13,725 nt of DNA, from the NCBI GenBank assembly GCA_003136915.1, contig PLEB01000436.1:1-13725 (forward strand), read 5' to 3'. The notes beneath the pieces are model-generated. The model saw only the letters and a program-made list of their open reading frames with translations. It did not search any database and was not told the origin of the DNA. This stretch comes from Chitinophagaceae bacterium. GTDB taxonomy: Bacteria; Bacteroidota; Bacteroidia; Chitinophagales; Chitinophagaceae. The position numbers were made by a program, and so were the translations under genes. Of this stretch, positions 1 to 7,042 are shown piece by piece. Numbering within the stretch: the stretch's first letter is position 1; each line of letters begins with the position of its first letter.

Positions 1-1
1 T

Positions 2-322
2 GGCGAGTATGTATGGAAAGTTTCGCTGGGAGAGTATCCGGAACTGGCGGCCAAGGGACAGAAAAATACCGGCACGGAAAATTATGGAGGACCGATCGTA
101 ACGGACGGGGGACTTGTATTTATAGCTGCAACCAGGGACGAAAAAATCCGGGCGTTTAATAATAAAACAGGAAAAGTTGTGTGGGAATTTCCACTCCCGG
201 CCGCTGGTTTTGCGACACCTGTTACTTATGAGGTAAATGGTAAACAATATATCGTGATAGCTGCGGGTGGAGGGAGAGAATTAAAATCCGGAGCTTCTTA
301 TATAGCTTTTGCTCTTCCGTAA
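2..322 (+). CDS. PQQ-dependent quinoprotein dehydrogenase, C-terminal fragment
   Basis: The window opens inside this gene; only the last 106 codons are visible, ending in TAA at 320-322. The readable tail contains a [10 protein letters not shown] stretch, then [16 protein letters not shown], a [12 protein letters not shown] blade motif, a [23 protein letters not shown] stretch (given here in parts: [23 protein letters not shown]) and a final SYIAFALP. Tryptophan-containing blade repeats and this closing strand are typical of the eight-bladed beta-propeller of membrane or periplasmic glucose/polyol dehydrogenases that use pyrroloquinoline quinone and pass electrons to the respiratory chain. 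The family call follows from these motifs. The exact substrate (glucose, another sugar or an alcohol) cannot be decided from the tail. The BASS gene follows 59 bases later on the same strand, so the two could share a transcript. Confidence 0.85.
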   Translation, partial: GEYVWKVSLGEYPELAAKGQKNTGTENYGGPIVTDGGLVFIAATRDEKIRAFNNKTGKVVWEFPLPAAGFATPVTYEVNGKQYIVIAAGGGRELKSGASYIAFALP

Positions 323-381
323 AATGTTATTTCATATTACTGCATTCAGCAAAAATTCTTTAATCTCAAAACCTTCAGGTA

Positions 382-1464
382 ATGACCAAGGGTCTCAAAT
401 TTTCTTATCTCTATTTTGCCGCCCTCCTGTTTTTTATCGGCTACATTTATTTATCCTCAGCGGGAAATTTCTCATTTGAAGGGTGGCTATTGACTGGGTT
501 TTTTATTTCCCTGGCATTAGCCTTTCGTAATTCCGCATTGTTGAAGGGATTTTCATACACGCTGATAATTTTTGCGGCAGTTAGTCTTGCCATGTACTAC
601 CCAGGGTATTTTCAAAAAGTAGGAAGTTTGAAATTGTCCAGCCTCATTCTGCCTTTATTACAAATTATAATGTTTGGCATGGGTACGGAATTGAGTGTAA
701 AAGAATTCCGGAATGTACTCAAAGAACCAAAAGGTATTCTGATTGGTATTCTCTGTCATTATACAATCATGCCGGCACTGGGATTCACGCTTGCCAGTGT
801 ATTTAGATTTCCAAAAGAAATTGCTGCAGGTATAATTCTTGTAGGATGCTGCCCCAGCGGTCTTGCGTCTAATGTAATGTCATTTCTGGCCAGGGCGAAT
901 TTAGCACTATCCATCTCCGTTACAACCGTCTCGACCTTGCTCGCCCCACTTTTAACGCCCATGCTCATGCGCCTGCTTGGTGGAGAATTTATTGAAATCC
1001 ATTTTTGGCCGATGGTATGGGATATCGTAAGGATTGTAATACTCCCTATTATTGCGGGTTTAATTTTCCATTATTTCGTTCGCGGCCGTTTTTCTTTTAT
1101 TGATAAGGCTATGCCCATAATCTCCATGGGAGGAATCGCGTTGATAATCTTGGTTATAACAGCAACGGGCAGGGAAAGTCTTCTTCAGGTTGGTTTGAAA
1201 TTGATCCTTGTTACTTTCATTCAAAATGTAGCAGGCTATACGCTGGGTTATTGGTCAGCCCGATTATTCAAATTAAGTGAAAAAGATTGCAGGACGATTT
1301 CACTGGAGGTAGGAATGCAAAACGGAGGTTTGGCATCCGGTCTTGCTTTAACGATGGGTAAATTAGGCACTGTCGGTCTTGCGCCGGCAGTATTTGGACC
1401 AACCATGAATATTACGGGATCTACACTAGCAAACTGGTGGCACAGGAGGCCACCTTCTTGTTAA
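382..1464 (+). CDS. Bile acid:sodium symporter (BASS) family transporter
   Basis: A 360-residue polytopic inner-membrane protein. Family motifs are clear: FGMGTEL at about 98-104, GCCPSGLASNVMSFLARANL at about 155-174 and EVGMQNGGLASG at about 309-320. In structurally known relatives such as the Neisseria ASBT homologue, the equivalent segments form the crossed helices and the sodium sites (here Glu309 and Gln313). It should couple sodium entry to uptake of an organic anion; the natural substrate is unknown, and bile acids are unlikely in a free-living organism. About 50 N-terminal residues form roughly two extra hydrophobic segments (about 8-25 and 33-50) before the core. The ATG at 382 is the first good start; the 59-base gap upstream shows no clear promoter. 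The gene converges on the helix-hairpin-helix gene with 9 bases between stops, and a terminator-like hairpin lies inside its last codons. Confidence 0.88.
   Translation: MTKGLKFSYLYFAALLFFIGYIYLSSAGNFSFEGWLLTGFFISLALAFRNSALLKGFSYTLIIFAAVSLAMYYPGYFQKVGSLKLSSLILPLLQIIMFGMGTELSVKEFRNVLKEPKGILIGILCHYTIMPALGFTLASVFRFPKEIAAGIILVGCCPSGLASNVMSFLARANLALSISVTTVSTLLAPLLTPMLMRLLGGEFIEIHFWPMVWDIVRIVILPIIAGLIFHYFVRGRFSFIDKAMPIISMGGIALIILVITATGRESLLQVGLKLILVTFIQNVAGYTLGYWSARLFKLSEKDCRTISLEVGMQNGGLASGLALTMGKLGTVGLAPAVFGPTMNITGSTLANWWHRRPPSC
1436..1462 (+). terminator. Candidate intrinsic terminator inside the end of the BASS gene
   Basis: The arms GGTGGC (1436-1441) and GCCACC (1449-1454) are perfectly complementary around a 7-base loop and are followed by a T-rich run TTCTTGTT (1455-1462). 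The whole element overlaps the last ten codons, including the stop. This is the only obvious place for termination before the convergent gene 9 bases downstream. The T tract is interrupted, so termination strength is uncertain. Confidence 0.45.
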
Positions 1465-1473
1465 GTCGGTTGT

Positions 1474-1686
1474 TTATTCCTTAAATGCAAGTCCGCTTTT
1501 TGCTAATTCTCTCTTGAGAATAGGAATTGAGCTTTTCCCAATACCATGAAATTTTAGAATTTCCTTTTCACTGAACATAGCCAATAAATCAATAGTTTCA
1601 ATCCCGTTATTCTCCAGTGCTCTCCTTGCGGGAGTTCCTAACAATGAGAGAAAGTTATCCGGTGAAGCATTCTTTTTTGCAGTCAT
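1474..1686 (-). CDS. Small helix-hairpin-helix protein resembling RNA polymerase alpha C-terminal domain
   Basis: A 70-residue protein whose central part (LGTPARRALENNGIETIDLL, about residues 16-35) and following helix-hairpin-helix turn (KFHGIGKSSI, about 45-54) match the fold of the alpha-subunit C-terminal domain of bacterial RNA polymerase, which binds upstream promoter DNA and regulators. No other alpha domains are present and there is no room for them, so this is a free-standing domain. Such small proteins are common in Bacteroidota and usually annotated only as DNA-binding or RNA polymerase alpha CTD-like; no role is established. A DNA-binding or structural nucleic-acid role is inferred. 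An A-rich stretch (complement of 1691-1699) precedes the ATG. A promoter-like motif at 1879-1908 would give a leader of about 185 bases. Its 3' end nearly touches the BASS gene. Confidence 0.75.
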   Translation of the reverse strand: MTAKKNASPDNFLSLLGTPARRALENNGIETIDLLAMFSEKEILKFHGIGKSSIPILKRELAKSGLAFKE

Positions 1687-1756
1687 ATCGTTGTTTTTTT
1701 ATACTAACCTTCCATCCTTGTTTTGCTTAATTGAAGCCTTTCCGGTTGTTGCCGCG

Positions 1757-1771
1757 TTAATGACTCATTAA
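1757..1771. repeat. Perfect 15-bp palindrome, possible operator
   Basis: TTAATGA-C-TCATTAA reads the same on both strands apart from the central base. It lies 7 bases upstream of the proposed -33 element of the outer-membrane protein gene and within the proposed leader of the minus-strand gene. Half of it is also repeated directly (TTAATGAC at 1757-1764 and 1769-1776). The size and symmetry suit a dimeric regulator's site; no cognate regulator is identifiable. Confidence 0.4.
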
Positions 1772-1778
1772 TGACAGC

Positions 1779-1806
1779 TTTGACAATTCAATGATAAGTA
1801 GCTTTG
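1779..1806 (+). promoter_or_regulatory. Candidate Bacteroidota-type promoter for the Omp85-like gene
   Basis: TTTG at 1779-1782 (-33-like) and TAGCTTTG at 1799-1806 (exact match to the -7 consensus TAnnTTTG) are separated by 16 bases, slightly shorter than the usual range. Transcription would start near 1812, giving a leader of about 80 bases before the ATG at 1894. Confidence 0.45.
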
Positions 1807-1878
1807 CGAATTGTTTGTTCCCCCAAAATTCATTTCTGCCCCAATTTCAGACAGCTCAATTACCGGGATGTCTGAATA

Positions 1879-1908
1879 CAAAGGTAATTTGAGATGACCG
1901 TTTGCAAA
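1879..1908 (-). promoter_or_regulatory. Candidate Bacteroidota-type promoter for the helix-hairpin-helix gene
   Basis: Read on the minus strand, TTTG (complement of 1905-1908) and TACCTTTG (complement of 1879-1886) are separated by 18 bases, a good fit to the -33/-7 consensus of Bacteroidota. Transcription would start near 1872 and run leftwards to the gene starting at 1686. The -33 part overlaps the first codons of the plus-strand outer-membrane protein gene, so the two promoters face each other. Confidence 0.5.
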
Positions 1909-3150
1909 TTGATTTTCTTCATAAATATCCTGCTCATGGGCTGCTGCAGCAGTTACCTGGTAACTGCACAAATTAAAATTGCAACGCCCACAGATAGCGT
2001 CGGTTCATCCTTGGAAAAACAAAGACTATACTACGAAAATCAAAGGGATGTTATTGACATCGGGCTGATTATCATGCATAAAGATCCGGACAAAAGACCC
2101 GGGGTCACAGAGAGCCTAAAAATTAAATTTCACGTTTCGGCTGCCCCCATTATTGAATATACGCTTGCAACCGGTTTGACCGGAGGTATCGTTGGCGAGG
2201 GAGCTTTTATAACGAGTATAAGTGTACCAACGAATACTTCTTCCATCCAGCTCGAAACAAAATATACGGAAAAAAAACAGTTTTTGCTTCCCATACAGTC
2301 TTCCATCTGGACACGCGGTAATAAATATAATTTCCAGAATGACTGGCGCTTTCTTAGTTATCCGCAGGATAGTCATGGGATTGGTGGTTTAACCACCCCA
2401 GCAGACAAATTTGTTGTTGAATATGAATATCTGCGCTTTTATGAATTTTTATTAAAGGAAATCGGAAAAACATTTTATGCTGGGATTGGTCATCAACTCG
2501 ACTATCACTGGGGAATAAAAGAATTGGATGTGCCCGCCGGAGAGATTACCGACTTCGACAAATATGGATTCAGCAAAACATCCGTGTCTTCCGGCATTGG
2601 TCTGAATATCCTGTATGATTCCAGGAAAAATTCACTTAATCCGGTAGGAGGAAGTTTCTATGGTAACCTGGAATTCCTGCAAAACAGTACAATTCTTGGA
2701 AGCAGCAGCAACTGGAATTCAGTTTTCATAGATCTGAGAAAATATATATCATTACCTAATCTGAACGTACTGGCATTCTGGTTTTACAGCGTTATTACAT
2801 TAAGCGGCAACCCGCCCTACCTTGACTTGCCGGGTACCGGAACGGATACATACAATAATACTGGCAGGGGCTATGAGCAAGACAGGTTTATTGGAAAAAG
2901 GCTGGTTGATCTGGAGGCCGAATTCCGGTTTGGGATCACGCGCAATGGCCTGATAGGCGCTGTTATTTTTTGCAACGCTGCATCCGTTTCAGAATTCAGC
3001 AGCAATAAATTTGAAGTAATTTATCCGGGTTTCGGCATGGGATTGCGTATAAGATTTAATAAATTCTCCAATACGAATGCCTGTCTTGATTATGGTATCG
3101 GAACAAATGGCTCCCATGGGCTATTTGGTAATTTAGGGGAAGTATTTTAG
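1894..3150 (+). CDS. Omp85/D15-type outer-membrane beta-barrel protein without POTRA domains
   Basis: A 418-residue protein with a signal peptide (hydrophobic run about 5-23, likely cut after VTA at residue 25). The C-terminal half carries hallmarks of the 16-stranded Omp85 barrel: a YDSRKNSLNPVGGSFY strand pair at about 241-256, a TGRGYEQDRFIG segment at about 323-334 equivalent to the conserved loop-6 (V)RGF/Y motif, and a terminal phenylalanine needed for barrel insertion. The segment before the barrel is too short and unlike repeated POTRA domains. In the family, full-length members insert proteins (BamA) or translocate them (TamA, two-partner secretion); short ones of this kind are widespread in Bacteroidota and mostly uncharacterised, some being related to barrels fused to patatin-like lipases. 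Function is therefore unassigned. An alternative internal ATG at 1936 would remove most of the signal peptide, so 1894 is preferred. Confidence 0.75.
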   Translation: MTVCKLIFFINILLMGCCSSYLVTAQIKIATPTDSVGSSLEKQRLYYENQRDVIDIGLIIMHKDPDKRPGVTESLKIKFHVSAAPIIEYTLATGLTGGIVGEGAFITSISVPTNTSSIQLETKYTEKKQFLLPIQSSIWTRGNKYNFQNDWRFLSYPQDSHGIGGLTTPADKFVVEYEYLRFYEFLLKEIGKTFYAGIGHQLDYHWGIKELDVPAGEITDFDKYGFSKTSVSSGIGLNILYDSRKNSLNPVGGSFYGNLEFLQNSTILGSSSNWNSVFIDLRKYISLPNLNVLAFWFYSVITLSGNPPYLDLPGTGTDTYNNTGRGYEQDRFIGKRLVDLEAEFRFGITRNGLIGAVIFCNAASVSEFSSNKFEVIYPGFGMGLRIRFNKFSNTNACLDYGIGTNGSHGLFGNLGEVF

Positions 3151-3188
3151 GCACCCTGAGGAGGATGAAGTTAACACGACATCTTTAT

Positions 3189-3196
3189 TAACTTTG
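3189..3196 (+). promoter_or_regulatory. Candidate -7 promoter element upstream of the GTG-start membrane protein
   Basis: TAACTTTG exactly fits the Bacteroidota -7 consensus TAnnTTTG, and a start near 3202 would leave about 15 bases before the GTG at 3217. No TTG is found at the proper distance upstream (a TTA at 3171-3173 is the closest), so the promoter is only half supported. Confidence 0.3.
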
Positions 3197-3216
3197 ACAT
3201 AGGAAAATAAACAACG

Positions 3217-3627
3217 GTGAAACAAACGCGTTATCATAACCTCCTGCGCAAAACAGCTCTCATAGTAATGATTACCGGAGCTGCGGGTTCACTTGGTTTG
3301 GTGCTGTATACAGGTCGTAATAATCATTCTGTTTTCCTGGTAATGCTTTTTGTGGTCTGGGTGCTCTCTCCATTCGCGGCCCTGCTAGTGGCGAGTGTCC
3401 TTTCCAAACAATGGTTCGTTCACACCCGTAAGGCGATTTATGTCCTGATGTTGATTCTCGCGATTGGTGCATTGATTATTTACAGCGGGGCCTTAAGTCC
3501 GCCAGGGACGAAGCCCGCTTTTGTTTTCCTTGTTGTCCCCCTGATATCCTGGCTGCTCATGGCGATAGTTATCCCAATAGCCGCTGCGCGTGCTCGCAGG
3601 CTTACGCGCAGGCGCGAGAGCGTCTGA
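3217..3627 (+). CDS. Uncharacterised four-helix membrane protein (GTG start)
   Basis: A 136-residue protein that I do not recognise as a named family. Hydropathy by eye gives four membrane segments: about residues 13-31, 37-60, 73-91 and 100-124. A short positively charged head precedes the first, and a strongly basic tail (ARARRLTRRRESV) follows the last, which suggests both ends face the cytoplasm. No catalytic motif is visible. The start must be the GTG at 3217, because an in-frame TAA lies at 3208-3210 and the next ATG (3268) would cut into the first membrane helix. A weak AGGA (3201-3204) lies upstream. It follows the Omp85-like gene by 66 bases and has its own -7-like motif. The 3' end is richer in G+C than the neighbouring DNA because of its arginine and alanine codons. 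Confidence 0.65.
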   Translation: MKQTRYHNLLRKTALIVMITGAAGSLGLVLYTGRNNHSVFLVMLFVVWVLSPFAALLVASVLSKQWFVHTRKAIYVLMLILAIGALIIYSGALSPPGTKPAFVFLVVPLISWLLMAIVIPIAAARARRLTRRRESV

Positions 3628-3791
3628 TCTTTCGTTCGGGGAGCATGAGCTTTGAATAATCTTTTTGAATTCCTCGTGATTGCCATAATTGATTTTTGAC
3701 AAGAAGAAAGCAATGGCTTTCCCCATGAATTTTTTTCACTAGGTTTGTCATGCCATTGGATCAAAACCTCTATAGTGATCTGATACTTCGG

Positions 3792-3821
3792 TTCTTAACC
3801 AAAACATATCTATTAACTGTG
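3792..3821 (+). promoter_or_regulatory. Weak candidate promoter for the susC-susD pair
   Basis: TTC at 3792-3794 and TAACTGTG at 3814-3821 are 19 bases apart, each one mismatch from the Bacteroidota -33 (TTG) and -7 (TAnnTTTG) elements. A start near 3827 would give a leader of about 48 bases before the ATG at 3876. The rest of the 248-base gap (3628-3875) shows no other gene or strong motif. Confidence 0.28.
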
Positions 3822-3875
3822 AGACCTGACCGTTCTCCCAAATGGACACAACTCATACCATAAATAATACTAATT

Positions 3876-6800
3876 ATGAAACAAAACATTTACCTGACAA
3901 AATGTACCGGTGTTTTGAAAGATGTTTTCCTTAAAACATGTATTATCTTATTATGGAGCAATTTTGCTGTTGCGCAAACTCCGGCTGCGGAGACTGTAAT
4001 AAAAGGTAAGGTTACAGACGAGCAGTTAAATAAGCCGCTGACAGGCGTTAGTGTAGCCGTTAAAGGAAAAACAACCGGCATGTTCACGGATGCAAACGGG
4101 AATTATTCTGTTTCTGCAGGTCCCGAATCCACCTTGATTTTTTCTCATATCGGTTATAAAACCACAGAAATCCTAGTAGGCTCCCAGACGGTGATCAATG
4201 TTGGATTGCAGCCTTCTTCCGAGCAGTTGAATGATGTGGTTGTTACTGCATTGGGCATCACGCGGGAAAGGCGCGCAGTTGGATATTCTGTATCGGAAGT
4301 AAAAGGATCTACCCTTACTGAGGCCCGCGAAAACAGTTTTGTTAATGGTCTTGAGGGGAAAGTAGCCGGCGTTAATGTAAGTGGAGTCGCTACCGGACCA
4401 AACGGTGCAACGAACGTGGTTATTCGTGGTATCACTTCTATGACCGGCAACAACCAGCCGCTTTATGTGGTGAATGGTATCCCTTTAGTTAATAATAATT
4501 ATGCTACAACAGATGTAAATACGGGTTATGGTGGGAAAGACGGAGGCGATGGTATCGGTGATATCAACCCTGATGATATAGAAACGATTTCTATATTGAA
4601 AGGTGCAGCGGCTACTGCATTATATGGTTATCGTGGGGCAAACGGAGTTATATTGATCATAACCAAAAAAGGGAGAAGCGACGAAGGCCTGGGCGTAGAA
4701 GCAAACTCGAACTATGTTTTACAGGCTGTAATTGACAATACTGATTTTCAAACGCAATACGGGCAAGGGAATAACGGGGCCAAACCGATCAGCGGAGCAG
4801 ATGCACTGGGATCCATGGAATCCAGCTGGGGCGCAAAACTTGACGGGTCGCTGACGCCTCAGTTTGATGGTGTTTCAAGACCTTATTCTGAAGCTGCAAA
4901 AGGCAACCTTGGTCGTTTTTACAAAAATGGCGGTGTGGCTACCAATACGGTTTCATTCAGCAAAGGTTATGGCGATAACGGGGCAACGAGGTTTTCTGTA
5001 AGCTATCTTAACAACAATAGCTATGTTCCCAACGCAGGTCTTCAACGGTTTACTTTTACGCAAACCACAAATCTGAAATTAGATAAACATCTGACGTTGG
5101 ATCTTTCATCAGAATATGTTTCAGAAGATACCAAGAATGCACCAAATGTTGCTGATGCTGTAGGAAATTTAAACTGGGGACCCATGTTTGTGCCACCCAA
5201 TATAAACATTACCACTTTAGGAGGTCCCAGGCATGACGGAACCATGGCAAATGGCTATGAGCTAAACCCATTTTCTGACGTATATACGACCAACCCCTAT
5301 TTCGCTGCTTATAAATTCCAGGGTGCTATTCACCGGAACCGTTTTATAGGCTCGGCGAATTTGAAATATACTTTCGATAATGGATTTTTTATTGGAGCCC
5401 AGGTGGCTGATGATTATACGAACGACCGGAATACCAACATCACACCAACGGGCACAGGTTATGAACTTGGAGGTGACATGTATGAACAGAATGTAAAGCA
5501 AACCGAGTTGAATATTGACGCGACAGCTGGTAAAAAGTTTAGGTTCTCAAAAGACTTTACACTCACTGGACTAATAGGGGCAAACTACCGGAAATCGATC
5601 CAGGAATTTGTTACCGCTTCAGGGCAAACCTTCGCCACGGCTTTTTTATATAATATAGGAAACCTGGAAACACTTCAGGAAGGTTATTCGCTTAACAATG
5701 AAGAATTTCAATCGATTTACGCAAGTGCCGATCTGGCCTACAAAAACTATCTGTACCTGACAGTAACCGGGCGCAATGACTGGTATTCGACGCTGGCGCC
5801 GGGAAAAATAAATTATTTGTATCCATCGGTCAGCGGTTCATTCGTCTTTTCCGAATTATTACATATACCGGCGATGGACCTTGGAAAATTAAGACTTAGT
5901 TATGCCAGTGTTGGTGGTGCGGCCGACCAGCCTTACCAAACCTTACAAACTTATGGAATACAGGGTACCTTAATTGTTCCCAGCGGCACATATCCCATTG
6001 GCTCTGCAGGCGGCTCCACCGTTCCGAACAGCGCATTAAGGCCTTCTCAAAGACAAGAATTTGAAATAGGAACGGAAATGGACTTCTTCAAAAACAGGCT
6101 GAGGTTTGATCTTGCAGTTTACCAGAAAAAAGTTATTGATGATATCGTGCCCGTCACTATTGATTATACTTCGGGATACAATTCAGCGCTGCTTAACGTA
6201 GGCACCCTGCGGGATAATGGCATTGAACTGGAAATTGGAGGCACGCCATTTAAAACCCGGAATTTTAGCTGGGATGTTGACTTTAATGGCACATATAATT
6301 CAAGCAAAGTGTTATCCCTGGGCGGCCAGCAGCAAATAACGCTTGGATCTGCAACACCTGACTGGGGTTCAATTGCGTACATACAGCAAATTGTGGGTAA
6401 GTCGGCCCAGCAGATCATAGCAGAATCTCCGGCGCTTGATGATAAGGGCAATATCCTGATAAATCCCGTAACGGCAGCTCCCGATCCTTCAAGTTCAGTT
6501 CCCAAGGATTATGGTTCGGCAATAGATCCCTGGACGCTTGGCATTACAAACACATTCCGGTATGGCCACTTTAATTTATCTGTTCTGATCGATGGGAAAT
6601 TTGGAGGCAAATTATTCTCCAATACAAATTTTGTTTCTTACGTACAGGGGCTTTCAAAACTAACGCTGCCGGGCAGGGGTCAAATGTTCGGAACAGAAGC
6701 TGATTACCCTGCAACCTATTATGGCAACTGGGCCAATGCTGACCAGGGATTGTTTGTATATGACGCCAGCTTCCTTAAATTCAGGCAAATTATTTTCGGG

Positions 6801-7007
6801 TATGATTTCCCTACCAAAATGTTTAATAATAAAATTCACGGCTTAAGGTTAAGCTTTGTTGTCAGGAACGTGCTTACCATCATAAAACACACGCCGAACA
6901 TTGATCCTGAGTCCAACTACTCAGCATCTATTTACTCACAAGGGCTTGAGTCGGCTGCAGTTCCTTATTCAAGAACATTTGGCTTTAACCTGAATATAAA
7001 ATTGTAA
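3876..7007 (+). CDS. SusC/RagA-family TonB-linked outer-membrane transporter
   Basis: A 1043-residue TonB-dependent outer-membrane channel. Order of parts: signal peptide (cut likely after AVA at residue 33); a carboxypeptidase-regulatory-like beta-sandwich at about 41-112 (VIKGKVTDEQLNKPLTGVSV, then FTDANGNYSV); a TonB-box-like NDVVVTALG at about 119-127; the plug at about 135-265 with GLEGKVAGVNVSG, VVIRGITSM, PLYVVNGIPL and the ILKGAAATALYGYRGANGV stretch; then the 22-stranded barrel ending in FGFNLNIKL. SusC works with the SusD lid to bind and import oligosaccharides or other large ligands, powered by TonB-ExbBD. There is no STN domain before the carboxypeptidase-like domain, so it should not signal to an anti-sigma factor, which fits the absence of sigma/anti-sigma genes nearby. 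The ligand cannot be read from the sequence. susD follows after 35 bases and is surely co-transcribed. Confidence 0.95.
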   Translation: MKQNIYLTKCTGVLKDVFLKTCIILLWSNFAVAQTPAAETVIKGKVTDEQLNKPLTGVSVAVKGKTTGMFTDANGNYSVSAGPESTLIFSHIGYKTTEILVGSQTVINVGLQPSSEQLNDVVVTALGITRERRAVGYSVSEVKGSTLTEARENSFVNGLEGKVAGVNVSGVATGPNGATNVVIRGITSMTGNNQPLYVVNGIPLVNNNYATTDVNTGYGGKDGGDGIGDINPDDIETISILKGAAATALYGYRGANGVILIITKKGRSDEGLGVEANSNYVLQAVIDNTDFQTQYGQGNNGAKPISGADALGSMESSWGAKLDGSLTPQFDGVSRPYSEAAKGNLGRFYKNGGVATNTVSFSKGYGDNGATRFSVSYLNNNSYVPNAGLQRFTFTQTTNLKLDKHLTLDLSSEYVSEDTKNAPNVADAVGNLNWGPMFVPPNINITTLGGPRHDGTMANGYELNPFSDVYTTNPYFAAYKFQGAIHRNRFIGSANLKYTFDNGFFIGAQVADDYTNDRNTNITPTGTGYELGGDMYEQNVKQTELNIDATAGKKFRFSKDFTLTGLIGANYRKSIQEFVTASGQTFATAFLYNIGNLETLQEGYSLNNEEFQSIYASADLAYKNYLYLTVTGRNDWYSTLAPGKINYLYPSVSGSFVFSELLHIPAMDLGKLRLSYASVGGAADQPYQTLQTYGIQGTLIVPSGTYPIGSAGGSTVPNSALRPSQRQEFEIGTEMDFFKNRLRFDLAVYQKKVIDDIVPVTIDYTSGYNSALLNVGTLRDNGIELEIGGTPFKTRNFSWDVDFNGTYNSSKVLSLGGQQQITLGSATPDWGSIAYIQQIVGKSAQQIIAESPALDDKGNILINPVTAAPDPSSSVPKDYGSAIDPWTLGITNTFRYGHFNLSVLIDGKFGGKLFSNTNFVSYVQGLSKLTLPGRGQMFGTEADYPATYYGNWANADQGLFVYDASFLKFRQIIFGYDFPTKMFNNKIHGLRLSFVVRNVLTIIKHTPNIDPESNYSASIYSQGLESAAVPYSRTFGFNLNIKL

Positions 7008-7013
7008 ACAAAA

Positions 7014-7027
7014 TACGTGTAAACGTA
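7014..7027 (+). repeat. Short inverted repeat between susC and susD
   Basis: TACGT (7014-7018) and ACGTA (7023-7027) flank the tetraloop GTAA in the 35-base gap between the two genes. In the mRNA this would be a small 5-bp hairpin just before the susD start. It has no T tract and is too weak to be a convincing terminator; an effect on message processing is only a possibility. Confidence 0.25.
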
Positions 7028-7042
7028 CTAACACTTATTCGT

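Noticed and set aside
1768..1971. Minus-strand open frame ending in CQSCH, which looks like a heme-binding CxxCH motif
   Set aside because: It overlaps the signal-peptide codons of the Omp85-like gene, starts upstream of the only promoter-like motif, and the CxxCH is right before the stop with no cytochrome fold around it. The shorter internal frame (1768-1833, 21 residues) could at most be a leader peptide.
3593..3618. CTCGC/GCGAG inverted repeat at the end of the four-helix protein gene
   Set aside because: The loop is 16 bases, no T tract follows, and the repeats are explained by GC-rich arginine and alanine codons.
3480..3764. Minus-strand open frames overlapping the four-helix protein and the gap before susC
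   Set aside because: They are arginine/serine-rich translations of the opposite strand with no recognised motif; the plus-strand membrane protein has far better coding character.
6164..6505. Minus-strand open frame of about 110 codons within susC
   Set aside because: It is the shadow of SusC barrel codons and has no start signal or domain.
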